Source: JAAUQA01 sp036351435
Lineage (GTDB): Bacteria > Pseudomonadota > Gammaproteobacteria > Competibacterales > Competibacteraceae
Length of the DNA: 9,944 nt
Direction: 5' to 3'
Assembly (NCBI GenBank): GCA_036351435.1
Contig: JAZBPA010000241.1
Location: forward strand, 1 to 9,944
In this document: in pieces, positions 5,896-9,944 of the stretch
How the letters are laid out: each line of letters opens with the position of its first letter
Numbering within the stretch: the stretch's first letter is position 1
Notes under the pieces: generated by a model
Database searches by the model: none
What the model saw: only the letters and a program-made list of their open reading frames with translations
Told to the model about the DNA's origin: nothing
Made by a program: the position numbers and the translations under genes

Positions 5896-7536
5896 ATGTC
5901 ATTAGCCCGATCATTCTCTCAATGGCGTTTTAACGGCGGTCTGCTACTCGATACCCATCTAGCCGAGTCCACTCAACAGCCGGTGCTGCACAGCACCTTG
6001 CCTGAATGGCTGATTTTGCCTCTCCAACAGCACATTGGCACTGCCCCTAAAATTGATGTTGAGATCGGGCAGACGGTCCGTAAAGGACAGCTGTTAGCCC
6101 ATGCCGATGGCTATATCAGTGCTGCCTTACATGCGCCGAGTTCGGGCGTCATCACTGCCCTGGAAGAACGGCCTATAGCGCACCCATCGGGTTTATCCGC
6201 ACTTTGCTTGATCTTGCATACGGATGGCCGGGACGAATGGGATGCATTGCCGCCACCGATCGCCGATTATAAAACGGCTGATCCGCTGACTTTACGCCAA
6301 CGCATCCGTCAAGCGGGCATTGTCGGTCTGGGCGGGGCGGCTTTCCCGACCTCGGTCAAATTGAATCCCGTCCCGACCACGCCGATCCAGTTGCTGATTC
6401 TAAACGGCGCGGAATGCGAACCCTATATTACCTGTGACGACATGCTGATGTGCGAACGGGCGCACGACCTCATCGGCGGGGTGCTGATCATGCGGTACAT
6501 GCTGTCGGTCGAAGAAGTGATCATCGGGGTAGAGGACAACAAGCCTGAAGCCTGTGCCGCGTTGGAAGCTGCCTTGGAGAAATTCGGTGCGGAAGCCGGA
6601 GGCATTGCGGTCCGTCAAGTTCCCACGATTTACCCGACCGGCGGCGAGAAACAACTGATCCGGGTGTTGACCGGTCAAGAAGTCCCCAGCAACGGACTCC
6701 CGGCGGATATCGGCGTAATTTGCCAAAATGTGGGAACTGCTGTCGCTGTTTACGAGGCGGTTACTCAGGGACGCCCGCTGATCTCCCGCTATATCACTGT
6801 CACCGGCAGCGGTATCCAGCAACCTCGGGTAATGGAAGCACTAATCGGCACTCCGATTAGTGAATTAGTCCACCAATGCGGAGGCTATACTGAAGCTGCC
6901 CAACGTTTGATCGTCGGCGGCCCAATGATGGGATTTGCGGTACCGAGCGATGAAGTCCCCATCGTAAAAGGTGCCAATTGCATTCTGGTTGCAACCACAG
7001 CGGAATTAGCCCCACCGGTACCGGCCATGCCCTGCATCCGCTGCGGTGCCTGCGCCGATGTGTGCCCAGCGGATCTGCTGCCGCAACAACTGTATTGGCA
7101 CGCCAAAACCAAAGATTTCGACAAGGTTGCCGATTATCACTTGTTCGATTGTATCGAATGCGGCTGTTGTGCGGCAGTGTGCCCCAGTCATATCCCTTTG
7201 GTTCAGTATTACCGCTTTGCTAAAACCGAAATCTGGGCCAGAGAACGGGAACGGCAACAAGCCGATCTAGCCAGGCAACGCCATGAATTCCGCTTAGAAC
7301 GCTTGGAACGAGATAAGCGGGAGAAAGAAACAAAACTGCGTAAACGAAAAGAAGCGCTGCAACAAAAATCCGCCGAAAAAACCGATGACACTAAAAAAGA
7401 AGTCATTGAAGCGGCCGTAAAGCGTGCTAAAGCGAAAAAGGCATCCCAGAAAACTGCCGACCCAGTAGCCCCAGTCTCTGATCCAGTTGGCATTGCGGAG
7501 TCGCTGGATAGCGTAAGCCAGGACCGAGACGCCTAA
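5896..7536 (+). CDS. rnfC: Rnf/Rsx complex subunit C (NADH/flavin and 4Fe-4S subunit)
   Basis: RnfC is the peripheral subunit thought to hold FMN and exchange electrons with NAD(H). The 546-residue product has an N-terminal RnfC barrel-like region (FNGG at 12-15, PLQQHIG at 42-48, HAPSSGVITA at 79-88). A nucleotide-binding domain follows, with GLGGAAFP (144-151), NGAECEPY (170-177) and YPTGGEK (246-252). Two 4Fe-4S motifs come next: C380, C383, C386, C390 and C419, C422, C425, C429. The tail (about 445-546) is highly charged, rich in Arg, Lys and Glu, and probably coiled coil to about 515. It is much shorter than the long Ala/Lys repeat tail of E. coli RsxC (about 740 residues). The frame is open back to 5746 within rnfB. 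ATG 5896 was chosen because MSLARSFSQWRFNGG matches the family's N-terminus. The ribosome binding site is weak. Confidence 0.95.
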   Translation: MSLARSFSQWRFNGGLLLDTHLAESTQQPVLHSTLPEWLILPLQQHIGTAPKIDVEIGQTVRKGQLLAHADGYISAALHAPSSGVITALEERPIAHPSGLSALCLILHTDGRDEWDALPPPIADYKTADPLTLRQRIRQAGIVGLGGAAFPTSVKLNPVPTTPIQLLILNGAECEPYITCDDMLMCERAHDLIGGVLIMRYMLSVEEVIIGVEDNKPEACAALEAALEKFGAEAGGIAVRQVPTIYPTGGEKQLIRVLTGQEVPSNGLPADIGVICQNVGTAVAVYEAVTQGRPLISRYITVTGSGIQQPRVMEALIGTPISELVHQCGGYTEAAQRLIVGGPMMGFAVPSDEVPIVKGANCILVATTAELAPPVPAMPCIRCGACADVCPADLLPQQLYWHAKTKDFDKVADYHLFDCIECGCCAAVCPSHIPLVQYYRFAKTEIWARERERQQADLARQRHEFRLERLERDKREKETKLRKRKEALQQKSAEKTDDTKKEVIEAAVKRAKAKKASQKTADPVAPVSDPVGIAESLDSVSQDRDA

Positions 7537-7540
7537 CATA

Positions 7541-8584
7541 ATGCAGTTCAGCACGGCGAGCTCGCCGCATATCTTTGTTGGACCCAGCGTATCTCGAATC
7601 ATGCGCCGAGTCCTGTACGCCATGCTGCCCGGCATTATCGCTTTAGTGTGGTTTTTCGGCTGGGGCGTGCTGTTTAACATCGTTATCGCCAGCGTGGTTG
7701 CTGTTTTGGCAGAAACCCTGATGTTGTTTCTGCGAGGAAAGTCGCTGCGTTTGTTCCTGGGGGATTGCAGCGCGTTGGTCACCGCTTGGTTGCTGGCTGC
7801 CGCCTTGCCGTCATTGTTACCGTGGTGGATGACGGTGTTAGGTGTGGCATTCGCTATCGTTATTGCCAAACACCTTTACGGTGGCTTGGGTCACAATCCT
7901 TTCAATCCCGCGATGGTGGGGTATGTGATTTTGCTGATCTCGTTTCCGTTGGAGATGAGCACATGGCCGTCTGTCCAACATGGTTTGGACTTCGCCGACA
8001 CCGCCCGCCTTATTTTCCTCAACCAATTACCGCCCGACATGATGCTGGATGCCCTGAGCAGCGCTACGCCGCTGGATACCGTAAAAACTCAGCTGGGTTT
8101 AGGACAGTCGATGGCGGATATCAGCACTGGCCCGGTTTTCGGAATCATTGCGGGTTATGGTTGGGAATGGGTCGCTTTAGGATTTCTAGCGGGCGGCTTG
8201 TGGCTGGTCTACACTCGGACTGCCGCCTGGCAAATCCCGCTCGGCCTGTTGAGCAGTCTGGCGTTGTTGGCCGGTATTTTCTATGTGCTGGAACCGCAAG
8301 CCTATGCCTCGCCCTGGTTTCATGTATTCAGCGTCTCGGCGATTTATGGCGCATTTTTCATTGCCACCGATCCCGTTTCGGCCAGTACCACACCGCGTGG
8401 TCGGTTGTTATACGGCGCGGGGGTGGGCGTATTAACCTTCGTGATCCGGGTGTTTGGCGGTTACCCGGACGGTATAGCGTTCGCCGTGCTGCTCATGAAC
8501 ATCGCCACGCCGACCATTGATCAGTACACGCAACCCCGCGTATTCGGGACCGTCCGTGGCAGAACAGACCAACCCGGAAAGTAA
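7541..8584 (+). CDS. rnfD: Rnf/Rsx complex membrane flavoprotein subunit D
   Basis: RnfD is an integral membrane subunit with FMN attached covalently to a threonine. The 347-residue length is near the 352 of E. coli RsxD. The flavinylation motif is SSATPLDT (173-180), where T176 is the expected attachment site (relatives have SGAT). Other family features are the start SSPHIFVGPSVSRIMRRVLYAMLPG (7-31 region), GHNPFNPAMVGY (117-128), TDPVSASTTPRGR (276-288) and GYPDGIAFAVLLMN (307-320). About eight to ten hydrophobic helices are visible. It starts 4 bp after the rnfC stop and its last 29 bp overlap rnfG. The ribosome binding site is not obvious, so translation is probably coupled to rnfC. Confidence 0.95.
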   Translation: MQFSTASSPHIFVGPSVSRIMRRVLYAMLPGIIALVWFFGWGVLFNIVIASVVAVLAETLMLFLRGKSLRLFLGDCSALVTAWLLAAALPSLLPWWMTVLGVAFAIVIAKHLYGGLGHNPFNPAMVGYVILLISFPLEMSTWPSVQHGLDFADTARLIFLNQLPPDMMLDALSSATPLDTVKTQLGLGQSMADISTGPVFGIIAGYGWEWVALGFLAGGLWLVYTRTAAWQIPLGLLSSLALLAGIFYVLEPQAYASPWFHVFSVSAIYGAFFIATDPVSASTTPRGRLLYGAGVGVLTFVIRVFGGYPDGIAFAVLLMNIATPTIDQYTQPRVFGTVRGRTDQPGK

Positions 8585-9233
8585 CCCAACGTTAGTCCGC
8601 AACATGGCCGTCGCTGCTTTGGTGTTGGTCAGTTTCGCTGTGCTGGGTACGGGGCTAGTGGCATTGACCTTCAAAGCGACTGAGCAGATCATTGCTGACA
8701 ATGAACAAGCCGCATTGTTGGCAAATCTCAATGCATTAGTTCCTCCTGCTCAGTACGATAACGCACTGACCGAAGATCTGATCTGGATTACCGATCAGGG
8801 CTTATTAGGCACGGAGGAACCGGTTCCGGTTTATCGGGCGTTTAAAGATGGCAAGCCGGTCGCGATGTTGGCTACTCCAGTGGCACCGGACGGATACAGC
8901 GGCACTATAAAACTTCTAGTCGGCGTTTATGCCGACGGCACCCTGGCAGGCGTCAGAGTTTTGGCGCACAAGGAAACGCCGGGACTGGGCGATGCCATCG
9001 AAGCGACCCGCTCCGACTGGGTTTTGACGTTCAGCGGCAAATCCTTGGGCAATCCGCAACCTAAAGCATGGGCGGTGAAAAAGGACGGCGGTGTCTTCGA
9101 TCAATTCACCGGTGCCACCATCACGCCGCGCGCTGTGGTTAAAGCGGTGCGGCAATTTTTAGTTTACTTTCAACAGCACCGGGATCGGTTATTGGCTAAT
9201 CCAGCAAATGCTCAAACAGGAGAAATCCCATGA
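8556..9233 (+). CDS. rnfG: Rnf/Rsx complex flavoprotein subunit G
   Basis: RnfG is a membrane-anchored periplasmic subunit with covalent FMN, homologous to NqrC. The 225-residue product has one N-terminal helix (about 18-37). The FMN-binding domain contains DGYSGTIKLLVG (112-123), HKETPGLGDAIE (138-149), WAVKKDGG (172-179) and the attachment motif FTGATITPRAVV (184-195), where T188 is the expected flavin-binding residue. I chose GTG 8556. The frame is open further upstream to a TTG at 8517, and the first ATG (8604) would cut into the anchor's basic flank VRN. With this start the gene overlaps rnfD by 29 bp. No strong ribosome binding site is seen for GTG 8556, so the exact start is less certain than the function. 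Confidence 0.92.
   Translation: MAEQTNPESNPTLVRNMAVAALVLVSFAVLGTGLVALTFKATEQIIADNEQAALLANLNALVPPAQYDNALTEDLIWITDQGLLGTEEPVPVYRAFKDGKPVAMLATPVAPDGYSGTIKLLVGVYADGTLAGVRVLAHKETPGLGDAIEATRSDWVLTFSGKSLGNPQPKAWAVKKDGGVFDQFTGATITPRAVVKAVRQFLVYFQQHRDRLLANPANAQTGEIP
9218..9223 (+). promoter_or_regulatory. rnfE: strong ribosome binding site for rnfE
   Basis: AGGAGA lies 6 bases before the rnfE ATG at 9230, inside the end of rnfG. It is the best Shine-Dalgarno sequence in the rnf cluster and fixes the rnfE start, which overlaps the rnfG stop as ATGA. Confidence 0.7.
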
Positions 9234-9928
9234 GTGAAATCTCTTATTCCCAGATTATCCGCGACGGCTTGTGGGGTAACAATGCGGGTTTCGTCCAGCT
9301 GTTGGGTCTGTGTCCGTTGTTAGCTGTTTCCAATACGGTGATCAATGCCTTGGGTATGGGGTTGGCCACCACTCTGGTACTGCTAGCCTCCAATACCACC
9401 GTCTCGGCTATCCGCCGCTGGGTCAGGCCGGAGGTGCGCATTCCGGTGTTCGTGCTGGTAATCGCCTCCTTTGTCACTGCCATTGAATTAGCCATGAACG
9501 CCTTCTGGCATGAGCTTTACAATATTCTCGGTATTTTCATTCCCTTGATCGTTACCAATTGCATCATCATCGGTCGCGCCGAGGCGTTCGCGTCCAAACA
9601 GAGTGTGCCTAAAGCAGCCCTGGATGGGCTCACTATGGGATTGGGATTCGCGTTCGCCTTAGTGTTATTGGGAGGATTGCGGGAACTCATCGGTCAGGGC
9701 ACGTTGTTCAGCCAAGCCCACCTGATGTTCGGCGAAGCCGCACGTGGGATGACGGTATATCTGATTGAGGATTATCGCGGCTTTTTATTGGCGATTTTGC
9801 CGCCAGGCGCGTTTATCGGCTTGGGGTTGTTGATCGCCTTGAAGAATCTCATTGATGCACACCAGCAGCGGCGAATGGCTAGGAAGGCGGTGGCTTTGCA
9901 CGAAGCCAGTCCTGCTAGCCCTGCATAA
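9230..9928 (+). CDS. rnfE: Rnf/Rsx complex membrane subunit E
   Basis: RnfE is an integral membrane subunit, paralogous to RnfA and homologous to NqrD. The 232-residue length is near the 231 of E. coli RsxE. Family hallmarks are GLWGNNAGFVQLLGLCPLLAVSN (13-35) and GIFIPLIVTNCIIIGRAEAFAS (101-122). C28 and C111 are the counterparts of the RnfA cysteines that form the shared intramembrane iron-sulfur site. About six hydrophobic helices are visible, and the C-terminal tail (about 208-232) is polar. The start overlaps the rnfG stop (ATGA). Only 16 bases follow the stop codon in this window, with no terminator, so the operon may continue; nth often follows rnf in gammaproteobacteria. Confidence 0.96.
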   Translation: MSEISYSQIIRDGLWGNNAGFVQLLGLCPLLAVSNTVINALGMGLATTLVLLASNTTVSAIRRWVRPEVRIPVFVLVIASFVTAIELAMNAFWHELYNILGIFIPLIVTNCIIIGRAEAFASKQSVPKAALDGLTMGLGFAFALVLLGGLRELIGQGTLFSQAHLMFGEAARGMTVYLIEDYRGFLLAILPPGAFIGLGLLIALKNLIDAHQQRRMARKAVALHEASPASPA

Positions 9929-9944
9929 CCAATCGTTTATTAGC

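Noticed and set aside
7765..8520. Long alternative-frame open reading frame inside rnfD
   Set aside because: It is a +1/+2 shadow of a well-supported RnfD. Its Arg/His/Cys-rich product shows no family features.
4559..9944. Previously undescribed system in the operon after argF
   Set aside because: All six genes match the known Rnf/Rsx subunits in order, length and cofactor motifs, with no extra gene inserted.

Overview
The window looks like a chromosomal segment of a gammaproteobacterium. The main evidence is a six-gene rnf/rsx cluster in the usual gammaproteobacterial order A-B-C-D-G-E, whose proteins match the Escherichia coli Rsx proteins in length and motif. Base composition is moderate, neither strongly AT- nor GC-rich. 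I cannot name the genus.

Region 1 (about 1-1590) is mobile-element debris. The left edge holds the first 36 codons of a minus-strand gene that resembles the N-terminus of IS630-family transposases. It is followed by an AT-rich stretch without a gene. Next comes a full-length but broken IS256-family transposase: one in-frame TAA at codon 61 splits an otherwise continuous frame with an intact DDE catalytic triad. A plausible right terminal inverted repeat lies 10 bp after its stop, but I see no convincing left partner.

Region 2 (about 1590-3652) holds two overlapping genes, a GT-B fold family 4 glycosyltransferase and a small PAP2-type membrane phosphatase. They probably act together on lipid or isoprenoid-linked glycoconjugates. 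The IS256 end lies 167 bp upstream of the glycosyltransferase start. A good intrinsic terminator lies at 3582-3615.

Region 3 (3653-4558) is argF, ornithine carbamoyltransferase of arginine biosynthesis, with all signature motifs.

Region 4 (4657-9928) is rnfABCDGE, encoding the six subunits of the Rnf/Rsx membrane complex. This complex couples electron transfer between reduced ferredoxin and NAD to ion movement across the membrane; in E. coli, Rsx keeps SoxR reduced. RnfA and RnfE are paralogous membrane subunits with paired cysteines. RnfB and RnfC carry iron-sulfur clusters. RnfD and RnfG carry the threonines that bind FMN covalently in this family. The genes are tightly packed and read as one operon, which may continue past the right edge.

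I found no RNA genes, no CRISPR array and no clearly new system. The points worth a second look are the IS junction structure, the small hairpin at the glycosyltransferase start and the terminator placed very close to argF.
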